In this document: positions 1-8,294 of the stretch, piece by piece
Layout: every line of letters starts with the position of its first letter
Numbering within the stretch: position 1 is the stretch's first letter
Source: Mycobacterium kyorinense
GTDB lineage: Bacteria > Actinomycetota > Actinomycetes > Mycobacteriales > Mycobacteriaceae
Direction of reading: 5' to 3'
Length of the DNA: 64,000 nucleotides
Assembly: GCF_001672775.1 (NCBI RefSeq)
Contig: NZ_LZKJ01000116.1
Location: forward strand, 87,328-151,327
Program-made: the position numbers and the translations under genes
The notes under the pieces: model-generated
Seen by the model: only the letters and a program-made list of their open reading frames with translations
The model's database searches: none
What the model was told of the DNA's origin: nothing

Positions 1-513
1 GACAGCAGGCGGAACGCCGGGGGAGACGGGAACGGCGCTGGCACGGTGCACGACAGCATGCGTCGCAAAACCTGACACTCCGAGATGGTGGTATACCGGT
101 CGGCCACTGCGGCTCAGCCGCATCCCGCCGCCTAGCAGCGTGCCGGCGGTGTTGGCAGAGCTGCCCGGCTCGCACGGCGTCAACCCCTCGGTGGCGCAGC
201 CCGCGCAGTGGCCGCAGCGCGGCAGAAATGCCATCACCACCCGCTGACCAATGCTCAGGTCGCTGACATCAGCGCCGATTCGTTCCACGATTCCGGCCGC
301 CTCGTGCCCCAGCAGCATCGGCACCGGCCGGATTCGGTTGCCGTCGACCACCGACAGGTCGGAGTGGCATACGCCGGCAGCTTCGATACGGACCTGCAGC
401 TCACCGGCTTCCGGCTCCGCGAGGTCAAGCTCGTCGACGCTGATCGGCCGCGATTGCGCATAGGGCCGAGGCGATCCGATGCGCTCCAGGACGGCGCCCC
501 GAATGCGGAGCAT
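1..513 (-). CDS. adhE1: Zinc-dependent alcohol dehydrogenase (AdhE1-like), C-terminal part beyond window edge
   Basis: The minus-strand reading frame is open from an ATG at 513 to the window edge, giving the first 171 residues of a medium-chain zinc alcohol dehydrogenase that oxidises alcohols with a nicotinamide cofactor. The catalytic-zinc motifs GVCHSD and GHEAAG are visible, followed by the four structural-zinc cysteines in CGHCAGCATEGLTPC. The Rossmann cofactor domain lies outside the window. The position next to the thioesterase and TB18.5 matches M. tuberculosis Rv0162c (adhE1), so the symbol is by synteny and family. Its start lies only 14 bp from the start of the divergent thioesterase gene. 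Confidence 0.85.
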   Translation of the reverse strand, partial: MLRIRGAVLERIGSPRPYAQSRPISVDELDLAEPEAGELQVRIEAAGVCHSDLSVVDGNRIRPVPMLLGHEAAGIVERIGADVSDLSIGQRVVMAFLPRCGHCAGCATEGLTPCEPGSSANTAGTLLGGGMRLSRSGRPVYHHLGVSGFATHAVVHRASAVPVSPGVPPAV

Positions 514-527
514 GTTCGAATACAACC

Positions 528-998
528 ATGACGGTGTTCTCTGGGGGGCCGCCCGCCCCCGACGGGCTCACCAGTCGCGACTTTCCCGTGCACTGGCCGG
601 TAGGGACCCGATGGGCCGACAACGACATGTTCGGCCACCTGAACAATGCGGTGTACTACCAACTGTTCGACACCGCGATCAACGGCTGGATCAACACCAG
701 CATCGGCGTCGATCCGCTCACCACGCCGTTGCTGGGCATCGTCGCGGAATCGGGTTGTCGTTACTTCTCCGAGCTGCGCTTCCCGGAACCACTGATCGTC
801 GGCCTGGCGGTCACCCGGTTGGGACGCAGCAGCGTCACTTATCGGCTAGGGGTGTTTCGCGCAGCCGACGACGAGCCGCAAGCGATCACCGCGCTCGGGC
901 ACTGGGTACATGTCTACGTCGATCGGGTCAGCCGCAAAGCGCAACCGATTCCCGAGGGAATCCGCGCGCTGCTGTCGACAGCCAGCGTCGACGCTTAG
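528..998 (+). CDS. 4HBT hotdog-fold thioesterase (Rv0163-like)
   Basis: This encodes a 156-residue single-hotdog protein of the 4-hydroxybenzoyl-CoA/acyl-CoA thioesterase type, expected to hydrolyse an acyl-CoA thioester in the cytoplasm. The diagnostic stretch is RWADNDMFGHLNNAVYY near residue 28, containing the catalytic-type Asp and the conserved G-H-L-N-N. The substrate is unknown. The ATG at 528 was chosen because it keeps the short leader before the conserved FPVHWPVGTRW segment. No strong ribosome-binding site is seen. The promoter must overlap the divergent alcohol dehydrogenase gene. Confidence 0.85.
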   Translation: MTVFSGGPPAPDGLTSRDFPVHWPVGTRWADNDMFGHLNNAVYYQLFDTAINGWINTSIGVDPLTTPLLGIVAESGCRYFSELRFPEPLIVGLAVTRLGRSSVTYRLGVFRAADDEPQAITALGHWVHVYVDRVSRKAQPIPEGIRALLSTASVDA

Positions 999-1115
999 CG
1001 TCGCGCCCCGCAGCGTCGACGCCGCGGCGTCGCGCGCCGCGAACCAGAAGTGAGGGCTGCCAATCCGGCGAAATCACGACCGTGGCTTCTGTTTCGCGTC
1101 AGATAACCTAGCCCA

Positions 1116-1559
1116 ATGCCGATCGTGAGCAAGACCGTCGAAGTCGCGGCCAACGCGGCGTCGATCCTGGCCATCGTGGCCGACTTCGAGTCGTATCCGC
1201 AATGGAACCAAGAGATCAAAGGTCTTTGGGTGCTGGCCCGCTACGACGACGGCCGGCCGAGCCAGCTGCGGCTCGACACCGCCGTGCAAGGCGTCGAGGG
1301 CACCTATATCCAGGCGGTGTACTACCCGGGCCCGACTCAGATCCAGACCGTGATGCAGCAGGGCGATCTGTTCACAAAGCAGGAGCAGTTGTTCAGCGTC
1401 GTGGAGATGGGCGCGACGTCGCTGCTGACCGTGGACATGGATGTCGAGCCTGCGATGCCAGTGCCTACGCCGATGGTCAAGAAAATGATCAACGACGCGC
1501 TGGACTACTTGGCGGACAACCTCAAGCAGCGCGCCGAGCAATTGGCCGCCAACTCTTAG
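1116..1559 (+). CDS. TB18.5: SRPBCC/polyketide-cyclase-like protein TB18.5
   Basis: This is a 147-residue protein of the START/SRPBCC (polyketide cyclase/dehydrase-like) fold, opening with SKTVEVAANAASILAIVADF and the ESYPQWN segment typical of this family. Such proteins bind hydrophobic ligands in a helix-grip pocket. The ligand here is unknown. Size and position between the thioesterase and mce1R match the M. tuberculosis culture-filtrate antigen TB18.5 (Rv0164). No signal peptide or membrane segment is present. It may share a transcript with the thioesterase 117 bp upstream. Confidence 0.85.
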   Translation: MPIVSKTVEVAANAASILAIVADFESYPQWNQEIKGLWVLARYDDGRPSQLRLDTAVQGVEGTYIQAVYYPGPTQIQTVMQQGDLFTKQEQLFSVVEMGATSLLTVDMDVEPAMPVPTPMVKKMINDALDYLADNLKQRAEQLAANS

Positions 1560-1584
1560 CCGCGCTCGATGTGGGTGGGGGCGT

Positions 1585-2277
1585 TCAGTCCCAGATTCCG
1601 CTGCTGTCCAGCTTTTCGGTCAGCCGGCGCGCGCCGTCGGTGAACTGCCAATTGGTGTGTTCGACGACGGCGGCGGCGTCGCGGCGGCGCAGTGCGGCGA
1701 TCAACTCCCGGTGGTTGTCGACTGCGGCCCTGCCCCAGTCCGGGTCTGCGGAATAGACCAGCAGCGGCATATACCGCGCGACGTGCAGCAAAAACCAGGC
1801 CAACTTGATCCGTCCGGTGGCGTGGTTGAACGCCCGGTGAAACGCGAACTCCAACGCCGCAATCGCCTCGGTGTCGGTGGCCGCCACCGCCGCCGAAAGC
1901 GCGTTGTTGACCCGTTCGAGTTCGTCGATTTCAGCATCGGTGATGTGTTCGGTGGCTGTCTCCGCCAGTTCCCGGGCGATGGTGGCCTGCAGCCAGAAAA
2001 TGTCGTCGACGTCTTGGCGGGTCAGCGGCAGCACCACGTGGCCGCGGTGCGGCTCGAGCTGCACCATTCCCTCGCCGCGCAGCTTCAGTAGTGCCTCGCG
2101 CACCGGCGTGACGCTGACGCCCAGTTTGGCCGCCGTCTCATCGAGTCGGATGAACGTCCCGGGCCGTAGGGCGCCGGACATGATCGCCGCCCGCAAGTGG
2201 CCTGCGACCTCGTCGGATAGCTGCGCGCGGCGCAGCGGAAGCCGACTGCGGCGCGGCACGGAAGTCGGTGCGTTCAC
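1585..2277 (-). CDS. mce1R: GntR/FadR-family repressor of the mce1 operon, Mce1R
   Basis: This encodes an N-terminal winged-helix GntR domain (SDEVAGHLRAAIMSG, then LGVSVTPVREALLKL, the recognition-helix signature) followed by an all-helical FCD ligand-binding domain. In M. tuberculosis Mce1R represses the adjacent mce1 operon and its own gene in response to a fatty-acid or acyl-CoA signal. The gene is divergent from fadD5, as expected. I chose GTG at 2277 because GGAAG precedes it at proper spacing, giving 230 residues. The frame stays open to a GTG at 2346, so the protein could be 253 residues. Confidence 0.88.
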   Translation of the reverse strand: MNAPTSVPRRSRLPLRRAQLSDEVAGHLRAAIMSGALRPGTFIRLDETAAKLGVSVTPVREALLKLRGEGMVQLEPHRGHVVLPLTRQDVDDIFWLQATIARELAETATEHITDAEIDELERVNNALSAAVAATDTEAIAALEFAFHRAFNHATGRIKLAWFLLHVARYMPLLVYSADPDWGRAAVDNHRELIAALRRRDAAAVVEHTNWQFTDGARRLTEKLDSSGIWD

Positions 2278-2401
2278 CGGCGCTTCCGCATGGTCGGCGG
2301 GGCTTGCCTCGACGGCGCTAAGACCATAATGTGACCCAGACAACACGATGTTTTATCAAATATCAACTTCTCGGTGTAGTGCGACGAAAGGGAACCGCTA
2401 G
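2278..2401. promoter_or_regulatory. Divergent control region between mce1R and fadD5
   Basis: This 124-bp stretch separates the two divergent starts and should hold the Mce1R operator and both promoters. An AT-rich core at 2350-2372 carries ATCAA twice in tandem (TATCAAATATCAA), unlike the surrounding GC-rich DNA. I cannot pick out a convincing perfect GntR palindrome. The stretch upstream of fadD5 ends with GAAAGG, a ribosome-binding site for the TTG start at 2402. If mce1R starts at 2346, the region shrinks to 55 bp. Confidence 0.5.
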
Positions 2402-4051
2402 TTGACCGCGCAGCTATCGAACGAGCACACCACCGCCACCGACCAGCCTTATCTGGCCCGACGGCAGAACTGGGTCAACCAACTCGAACGGCATACGCTG
2501 ATGCAGCCGGGTGCGCCCGCATTGAGATTCATGGGCAACACGATCACGTGGGCCGAACTGCACCGCCGGGTCACCGCGTTGGCCGGCGCGTTGAGCCGCC
2601 GCGGGGTCGGCTTCGGGGACCGCGTGATGATCTTGATGCTGAACCGGACCGAGTTCGTCGAGTCGGTGCTGGCCGCCAACATGCTCGGCGCTATCGCGGT
2701 GCCGGTGAACTTCCGGCTCACGCCGGCCGAGATCGCGTTTCTCGTCGAGGACTGCGAGGCGCGGGTGATGCTCACCGAACCCGTGCTGGCCGCAGTGGCC
2801 ACCGGCGTCGCCACCCTCACGCCGGTGCTCGGGATGATCGTGGTGGCGGGCGGTGCCGGCGACAAGGTCGACGAGAACCTGGTGGGGTACGAGGACCTGA
2901 TCAATGAGACCGGTACTGGCCCCGAGCCGGTCGACGTCCCCAACGACTCGCCTGCGTTGATCATGTACACCTCGGGCACCACGGGCCGGCCCAAGGGTGC
3001 CGTTTTGACCCACACCAATTTGACCGGCCAGACGATGACCGCGCTCTACACCCACGGGGCCGACCTGAACAACGACGTCGGCTTCATCGGTGTGCCGTTC
3101 TTTCACATCGCCGGGGTCGGCAACATGTTGACCGGGATGCTGCTCGGCATTCCGACGGTGATCCATCCACTGGGCGCATTCGATCCGGGTCAGTTGCTCG
3201 ACGTGCTGGCTGCCGAGAAGGTAACCGGCATCTTTTTGGTGCCGGCCCAATGGCAGGCGGTATGTGCTGCGCAACAAGCCAATCCTCGCGACGTTCGATT
3301 GCGAGTGATCTCGTGGGGTGCTGCCCCGGCCTCCGACACGTTGCTGCGGCAAATGTCGGAAACCTTTCCCGGAGCGGCGATTCTGGCGGCGTTCGGCCAG
3401 ACCGAGATGTCGCCGGTCACCTGCATGCTGCTCGGCGAGGACGCCATCCGCAAACTCGGATCGGTCGGAAAGGTGATCCCGACTGTTGCCGCACGCGTGG
3501 TCGACGACGACATGAACGACGTGCCTACCGGGGAGGTGGGCGAAATCGTTTACCGCGCACCAACCTTGATGAGCGGCTACTGGAACAATCCGGAAGCCAC
3601 CGCCGAGGCGTTCGCCGGCGGCTGGTTTCACTCCGGCGATCTGGTCCGGATGGACGAAGACGGCTACGTCTGGGTCGTCGACCGCAAGAAGGACATGATC
3701 ATCTCCGGCGGGGAGAACATCTACTGCGCTGAGGTGGAAAACGTCCTCGCCGCCCATCCGGACATCGTCGAAGTCGCCATCATCGGCCGCGGGCACGAAA
3801 AGTGGGGCGAAGTACCGATCGCCGTGGCGGCGGTGTCCCAGACCGACCTGCGCCTAGCGGATCTCGACGAATTCCTCACCGAACGACTGGCGCGCTACAA
3901 GCACCCCAAAGGGCTCGAGATCGTCGACGCCCTACCTCGCAACCCGGCTGGCAAGGTGCTCAAGACCGAGTTGCGGGCTCGCTACGGCGCCCCGACGCCT
4001 CCCGAAAGCACGTCTGTCTCAAGCGATCCTGGGACCGGCGCGACAAGCTGA
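2402..4051 (+). CDS. fadD5: Fatty-acid-CoA ligase FadD5, first gene of the mce1 operon
   Basis: This is a 549-residue acyl-CoA synthetase of the ANL superfamily that activates fatty acids with ATP and CoA. The P-loop-like motif MYTSGTTGRPKG lies near residue 187, WFHSGDLVRMDEDGYVW and DRKKDMIISGGENIY near 400-440, and the catalytic lysine in NPAGKVLK near 517. It begins with TTG. GAAAGG stands about ten bases upstream, and the resulting MTAQLS start resembles the M. tuberculosis protein. Its place ahead of yrbE1A suggests it activates or recycles fatty acids imported by the Mce1 complex. A 215-bp gap separates it from yrbE1A. Confidence 0.93.
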   Translation: MTAQLSNEHTTATDQPYLARRQNWVNQLERHTLMQPGAPALRFMGNTITWAELHRRVTALAGALSRRGVGFGDRVMILMLNRTEFVESVLAANMLGAIAVPVNFRLTPAEIAFLVEDCEARVMLTEPVLAAVATGVATLTPVLGMIVVAGGAGDKVDENLVGYEDLINETGTGPEPVDVPNDSPALIMYTSGTTGRPKGAVLTHTNLTGQTMTALYTHGADLNNDVGFIGVPFFHIAGVGNMLTGMLLGIPTVIHPLGAFDPGQLLDVLAAEKVTGIFLVPAQWQAVCAAQQANPRDVRLRVISWGAAPASDTLLRQMSETFPGAAILAAFGQTEMSPVTCMLLGEDAIRKLGSVGKVIPTVAARVVDDDMNDVPTGEVGEIVYRAPTLMSGYWNNPEATAEAFAGGWFHSGDLVRMDEDGYVWVVDRKKDMIISGGENIYCAEVENVLAAHPDIVEVAIIGRGHEKWGEVPIAVAAVSQTDLRLADLDEFLTERLARYKHPKGLEIVDALPRNPAGKVLKTELRARYGAPTPPESTSVSSDPGTGATS

Positions 4052-4128
4052 CATAACAAAAACACTCCAGGTAAAACTGACAAAAGGTCAATAGTGCAGA
4101 TGCGGTGCCAGCGAAGCGAGCCATCGGG

Positions 4129-4165
4129 TATGGTCCTGTGGTCTCTCTTACTACCTGCCGGTAAG
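4129..4165 (+). promoter_or_regulatory. Candidate internal mce1 promoter and inverted repeat upstream of yrbE1A
   Basis: The 215-bp fadD5-yrbE1A gap has a TATGGT hexamer at 4129-4134 that could serve as a -10 box. It is followed by the inverted repeat CTTAC-N9-GTAAG at 4147-4165, whose centre includes the palindrome TACCTGCCGGTA. The repeat would sit just downstream of the start point, as expected for an operator. A separate promoter in this gap has been described for M. tuberculosis. No good -35 box is seen, so this is a suggestion only. Confidence 0.35.
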
Positions 4166-4266
4166 GAGGCGGCGGTCACACACGTTGGGACGGGACAAGG
4201 AGGACGCGTGCGACATGTTCCGCCGCTACGCCGCGAGGCCTGCGGTCCTGGTTTGAGGGGGCGCGC

Positions 4267-5070
4267 GTGACTGCCTCGACCGGGAACGATCTGGTCGGTT
4301 ACTTCCGTGACCAGCTGCGCACGCCACTGACACTTGTCGGTGGCTTTTTCCGAATGACCGCCCTGACGGGTAAAGCACTGTTCCGCTGGCCGTTCCAGTG
4401 GCGCGAGTTCATCATGCAGTGCTGGTTCATCATGCGAGTCGCGTTCCTGCCGACCATTATGGTGTCGATACCGCTGACCGTGCTGCTGATCTTCACGCTC
4501 AATGTGCTGCTGGCGCAGTTCGGCGCCGCCGACCTCTCCGGTGCCGGTGCGGCAATCGGCGCGGTCACCCAGCTCGGCCCGCTGACCACGGTGCTGGTAG
4601 TCGCCGGCGCCGGCTCGACAGCCATCTGCGCAGACCTTGGCGCGCGCACCATCCGCGAAGAAATCGACGCGATGGAAGTTCTCGGCATCGACCCCATCCA
4701 CCGGCTGGTGGTGCCCCGGGTGATCGCCGCGACTCTGGTCGCCACACTGCTCAACAGCCTGGTGATCACCGTCGGCCTGGTCGGGGGCTACATCTTCGGC
4801 GTCTACTTGCAGAACGTGTCGGGTGGCGCCTACCTGGCGACGCTGACCACCATCACCGGCCTGCCGGAGGTGGTGATCGCCACGGTCAAGGCCGCGGTGT
4901 TCGGCTTGATCGCCGGACTGGTCGGCTGCTACCGCGGACTGACGGTGCGAGGCGGCTCAAAGGGTTTGGGCACTGCGGTCAACGAGACCGTGGTGCTGTG
5001 CGTAGTCGCGCTGTACGCGGTCAACGTGGTGCTGACCACGATCGGTGTGCGGTTTGGAACGGGGCGCTGA
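4267..5070 (+). CDS. yrbE1A: Mce1 transporter permease subunit YrbE1A
   Basis: This 267-residue MlaE/YrbE-family integral membrane protein is one of two permease subunits of the Mce1 lipid importer. It has several hydrophobic segments and the family-typical amphipathic stretch EEIDAMEVLGIDPIHRLVVP near residue 135, thought to contact the ATPase. The GTG start at 4267 has GAGGGG six bases upstream. A 20-codon open frame from GTG 4208 ends in the TGA overlapping this start (GTGA), so translation could be coupled to a leader peptide. One base separates it from yrbE1B. Confidence 0.95.
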   Translation: MTASTGNDLVGYFRDQLRTPLTLVGGFFRMTALTGKALFRWPFQWREFIMQCWFIMRVAFLPTIMVSIPLTVLLIFTLNVLLAQFGAADLSGAGAAIGAVTQLGPLTTVLVVAGAGSTAICADLGARTIREEIDAMEVLGIDPIHRLVVPRVIAATLVATLLNSLVITVGLVGGYIFGVYLQNVSGGAYLATLTTITGLPEVVIATVKAAVFGLIAGLVGCYRGLTVRGGSKGLGTAVNETVVLCVVALYAVNVVLTTIGVRFGTGR

Positions 5071-5071
5071 C

Positions 5072-5941
5072 ATGTCGACATCGGCCGTATTCCGTACCCG
5101 CTTCCCCCGCGCGGCAGCCAATCTCAATCGTTATGCCGGCAGCGCAGTCCGAGGGCTGGACCAATCCGGTCAGCTGGCCTGGTTCGCGGTCACCAGCGTT
5201 GGGCATGTTCCGCACGCGCTGCGCTACTACCGCAAAGAGACGCTGCGGCTGATCGCCCAGATCGGCATGGGCACCGGCGCGATGGCCGTTATCGGCGGCA
5301 CCGTCGCCATCGTCGGCTTCGTGACCCTTTCCGGCAGTTCGCTAGTCGCCATCCAGGGGTTCGCGTCGCTTGGCAACATCGGCGTCGAGGCGTTCACTGG
5401 GTTCTTCGCCGCACTGGTCAACGTACGCATCGCCGCCCCGGTCGTCACCGGCGTGGCGATGGCCGCCACCGTCGGCGCCGGCGCCACCGCCGAATTGGGC
5501 TCGATGCGCATCAGCGAGGAGATCGACGCCCTGGAAGTGATGGGCATCAAATCGATTTCGTTTTTGGCCTCTACCCGGATCATGGCCGGACTGGTGGTCA
5601 TCATCCCGCTGTATGCGATGGCGATGATCATGTCGTTCCTGTCCCCGCAAGTCGTCACGACCTTGTTGTACGGACAGTCGAACGGCACGTACGAGCATTA
5701 TTTCCGAACGTTCCTGCGTCCCAACGACGTTTTCTGGTCGTTCTTGGAGGCCATCATCATCACGTTCGTCGTGATGATCACGCACTGCTACTACGGGTAC
5801 ACCGCCGGCGGTGGTCCCGTTGGCGTCGGTGAGGCGGTCGGCCGGTCGATGCGCTTCTCCCTGATTTCGGTCGTGGTCGTTCCCCTGTTCGCCGCGTTGG
5901 CGCTCTACGGCGTCAACCCCAACTTCAATCTCACGGTGTAG
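5072..5941 (+). CDS. yrbE1B: Mce1 transporter permease subunit YrbE1B
   Basis: This is the second MlaE/YrbE permease subunit of the Mce1 importer, 289 residues from the ATG at 5072. It has multiple membrane helices and the signature SEEIDALEVMGIKSISFLAS near residue 150. Permease pairs of this kind form the membrane channel through which the MCE-protein tunnel delivers lipids, powered by an Mkl/MceG-type ATPase encoded elsewhere. The frame extends upstream to 5045, but the ATG right after the yrbE1A stop gives the family's usual length. Five bases separate it from mce1A. Confidence 0.95.
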   Translation: MSTSAVFRTRFPRAAANLNRYAGSAVRGLDQSGQLAWFAVTSVGHVPHALRYYRKETLRLIAQIGMGTGAMAVIGGTVAIVGFVTLSGSSLVAIQGFASLGNIGVEAFTGFFAALVNVRIAAPVVTGVAMAATVGAGATAELGSMRISEEIDALEVMGIKSISFLASTRIMAGLVVIIPLYAMAMIMSFLSPQVVTTLLYGQSNGTYEHYFRTFLRPNDVFWSFLEAIIITFVVMITHCYYGYTAGGGPVGVGEAVGRSMRFSLISVVVVPLFAALALYGVNPNFNLTV

Positions 5942-5946
5942 GCGCC

Positions 5947-7257
5947 ATGACGATGCCCCAAGGGAAAGAAAACAAGCCGCGAAACCCGCCGTACAAGACG
6001 GCGGGTGTGATCTTGCTGGTGGTGCTCGCGGCGATAACTGCGGTGGTGTATGTGCAGTTTCGGGGCGGATTCGAGAAGAAGACCAAGCTGACGATGGTGT
6101 CGTCGAGGGCGGGCCTGGTGATGGACCCCGGCTCGAAGGTCACCTACAACGGCGTGGAAATCGGTCGGGTGGCCGACATCTCGCCGTACACGATGCACGG
6201 CAAGCCAGCGGCGAAGTTCACCTTGGATGTGTTTCCCCGCTACCTCAAACTGATTCCGCAGAATGTGGATGCGCAGATCAAAGCCACCACCGTCTTCGGC
6301 GGCAAGTATGTGTCGTTCACCTCGCCGAAAAACCCGTCGAAGAAACGGATTAGCCCGAAGGACACCATCGACGCGACCGCGGTGACGACCGAGATCAACA
6401 CGTTGTTCCAGACCATCACCTCGATCGCCGAGAAAGTGGATCCGGTCAAGGTAAACCTGACACTGTCGGCGGCCGCGGAGGCGTTGAGCGGGCTGGGCGA
6501 CAAGTTCGGGCAGTCGATCATCAACGGCAGCGCCGTGCTCGACGAGATCAACCCGCAGATGCCGACGATCCGCCACGACATTCAACGGCTCGCCGACCTG
6601 GGCGACACCTATGCCAACGCCGCGCCTGACCTGTTCGACTTCCTCAACAACGCGGTGACCACCGCACACACGCTGCACGAGCACGAAAACGACCTCGACC
6701 AAGCCTTGTTGGCGGCGGTGGGGTTCGGCAACACCGGCGCCGACATCTTCAACCGGGGCGGCCCGTATCTGGCACGCGGGGCCGCCGACCTGGTGCCCAC
6801 CGCCGAACTGCTGGACACCTACAGCCCAGAGTTGTACTGCACATTGCGCAACATCGCCGAGGCCGAACCGGACGTCGCCGCATTTACCGGCGGCTATGGC
6901 GGCTATTCGTTGCGCACCAATACCACCCTGTTCTCCGGATTGGGATTCATGCTGAGCCTGCCGGGGATCGGCGCCACCGCGGCGACGATGGGCCTGGCCG
7001 GCCTGGCCGGGCTGGTGGGCGGCGCGCAGTATCCGTATACCTATCCGGAGAATCTGCCGCGCGTCAACGCGCGCGGCGGCCCGGGGGGTGCCCCGGGGTG
7101 CTGGCAAAAGATCACCCACGACTTGTGGCCCGCGCCGTACCTGGTTGCGGACACCGGAAACAGCCTTGCGCCGTATAACCACGTGGACACCGGCTCACCG
7201 TATGCAATCGAATACGTCTGGGGCCGCCAGGTAGGAGACAACACGATCAACCCATGA
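5947..7257 (+). CDS. mce1A: MCE-family protein Mce1A
   Basis: This is a 436-residue Mce1A. It has a short basic N-terminus, one membrane helix at about 17-37, then the MCE (MlaD-like) domain at about 45-125 with DPGSKVTYNGVEIGRV. A long helical region and a C-terminal tail containing the conserved ENLPRVNARGGPGGAPGCW follow. Mce proteins assemble as a periplasmic hexameric tunnel carrying fatty or mycolic acids to the YrbE permeases. Mce1A of M. tuberculosis is also known for promoting cell entry. Its stop overlaps the mce1B start by four bases (ATGA). Confidence 0.95.
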   Translation: MTMPQGKENKPRNPPYKTAGVILLVVLAAITAVVYVQFRGGFEKKTKLTMVSSRAGLVMDPGSKVTYNGVEIGRVADISPYTMHGKPAAKFTLDVFPRYLKLIPQNVDAQIKATTVFGGKYVSFTSPKNPSKKRISPKDTIDATAVTTEINTLFQTITSIAEKVDPVKVNLTLSAAAEALSGLGDKFGQSIINGSAVLDEINPQMPTIRHDIQRLADLGDTYANAAPDLFDFLNNAVTTAHTLHEHENDLDQALLAAVGFGNTGADIFNRGGPYLARGAADLVPTAELLDTYSPELYCTLRNIAEAEPDVAAFTGGYGGYSLRTNTTLFSGLGFMLSLPGIGATAATMGLAGLAGLVGGAQYPYTYPENLPRVNARGGPGGAPGCWQKITHDLWPAPYLVADTGNSLAPYNHVDTGSPYAIEYVWGRQVGDNTINP

Positions 7258-8294
7258 AAATCACCGGTACCGTCGTCAAACTCGCCATCTTCTCTGTGGT
7301 GTTGATCTTCTTCACCGCGGTGATCGTGGTGGTGTTCGGTCAAATGCGCTTCGACCGAACCACCAGCTACTCCGCGGAATTCAGCAATGCCAGTGGGCTG
7401 CGGACGGGCCAGTTCGTCCGCGCCTCAGGTGTGGAGATCGGCAAGGTCAAAAAGATCAAGCTGCTCGACGGTGGACATCGGGTGCGGGTGGATTTCGACG
7501 TCGACCGCTCGGTACCGCTGTACCAGTCCACGACCGCACAGATTCGCTACCTCAACCTGATCGGTGACCGCTACCTGGAGCTCAAGCGCGGCGAGGGCGA
7601 GGGGGCCGACCGGGTGTTGCCGAAGGGCGGATTCATCCCGCTGTCGCGCACCCAGCCCGCCCTGGACCTCGACGCGTTGATCGGCGGTTTCAAACCGCTG
7701 TTCCGGGCACTCGACCCGGACAAGGTCAACAACATCGCCACGGCGATCATCACCGTCTTCCAGGGGCAAGGCGGCACGATCAACGACATCCTCGACCAGA
7801 CCGCCCAGCTGACCTCGCACATCGCCGAGCGGGACCAGGCCATCGGCGAGGTGGTCAAGAACCTGAACACGGTGCTGGACACCACGGTCAGGCATCGCAA
7901 GGAGTTCGACCAGACCGTCGACAACTTCGAGAAACTGATCACCGGGCTGAACAACCACGCCGATCCGCTGGCCGCCGGTACCGCGCACATCAGCGATGCC
8001 GCCGGAACGGTGGGCGGCCTGCTGGCCGACAACCGGGACCTGCTGCACAAGACCGTCAACTACCTCGAGCCGATCCAGCAGGCGATCATCGACCAGCGTG
8101 ACCAATACGACGACCAGATCCGCCGGACGCCGGAAGGGTTGAGCATCGTCGGCAACGCCGTCGGCAACTACGGAGACTTCGTCAACTTCTACTTGTGCGA
8201 TCTTCTTCTGAAGACCAACGGACTGCAGCCGGGCGGTCCGGTTCGCACGGTCCGGATCTTCCAGCAGCCGACGGGTAGGTGCACGCCGAAATGA
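7254..8294 (+). CDS. mce1B: MCE-family protein Mce1B
   Basis: This is a 346-residue MCE protein, the same length as I recall for M. tuberculosis Mce1B. It has an N-terminal membrane anchor at about 7-29 and an MCE domain at about 36-115 with ASGVEIGKVKKIKLLDGGH. A helical needle region and a short tail with a cysteine (FYLCDLL) follow. It is one of six non-identical subunits of the Mce1 lipid tunnel. The start overlaps the end of mce1A and its end overlaps mce1C (ATGA), so translation is probably coupled. Confidence 0.95.
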   Translation: MKITGTVVKLAIFSVVLIFFTAVIVVVFGQMRFDRTTSYSAEFSNASGLRTGQFVRASGVEIGKVKKIKLLDGGHRVRVDFDVDRSVPLYQSTTAQIRYLNLIGDRYLELKRGEGEGADRVLPKGGFIPLSRTQPALDLDALIGGFKPLFRALDPDKVNNIATAIITVFQGQGGTINDILDQTAQLTSHIAERDQAIGEVVKNLNTVLDTTVRHRKEFDQTVDNFEKLITGLNNHADPLAAGTAHISDAAGTVGGLLADNRDLLHKTVNYLEPIQQAIIDQRDQYDDQIRRTPEGLSIVGNAVGNYGDFVNFYLCDLLLKTNGLQPGGPVRTVRIFQQPTGRCTPK

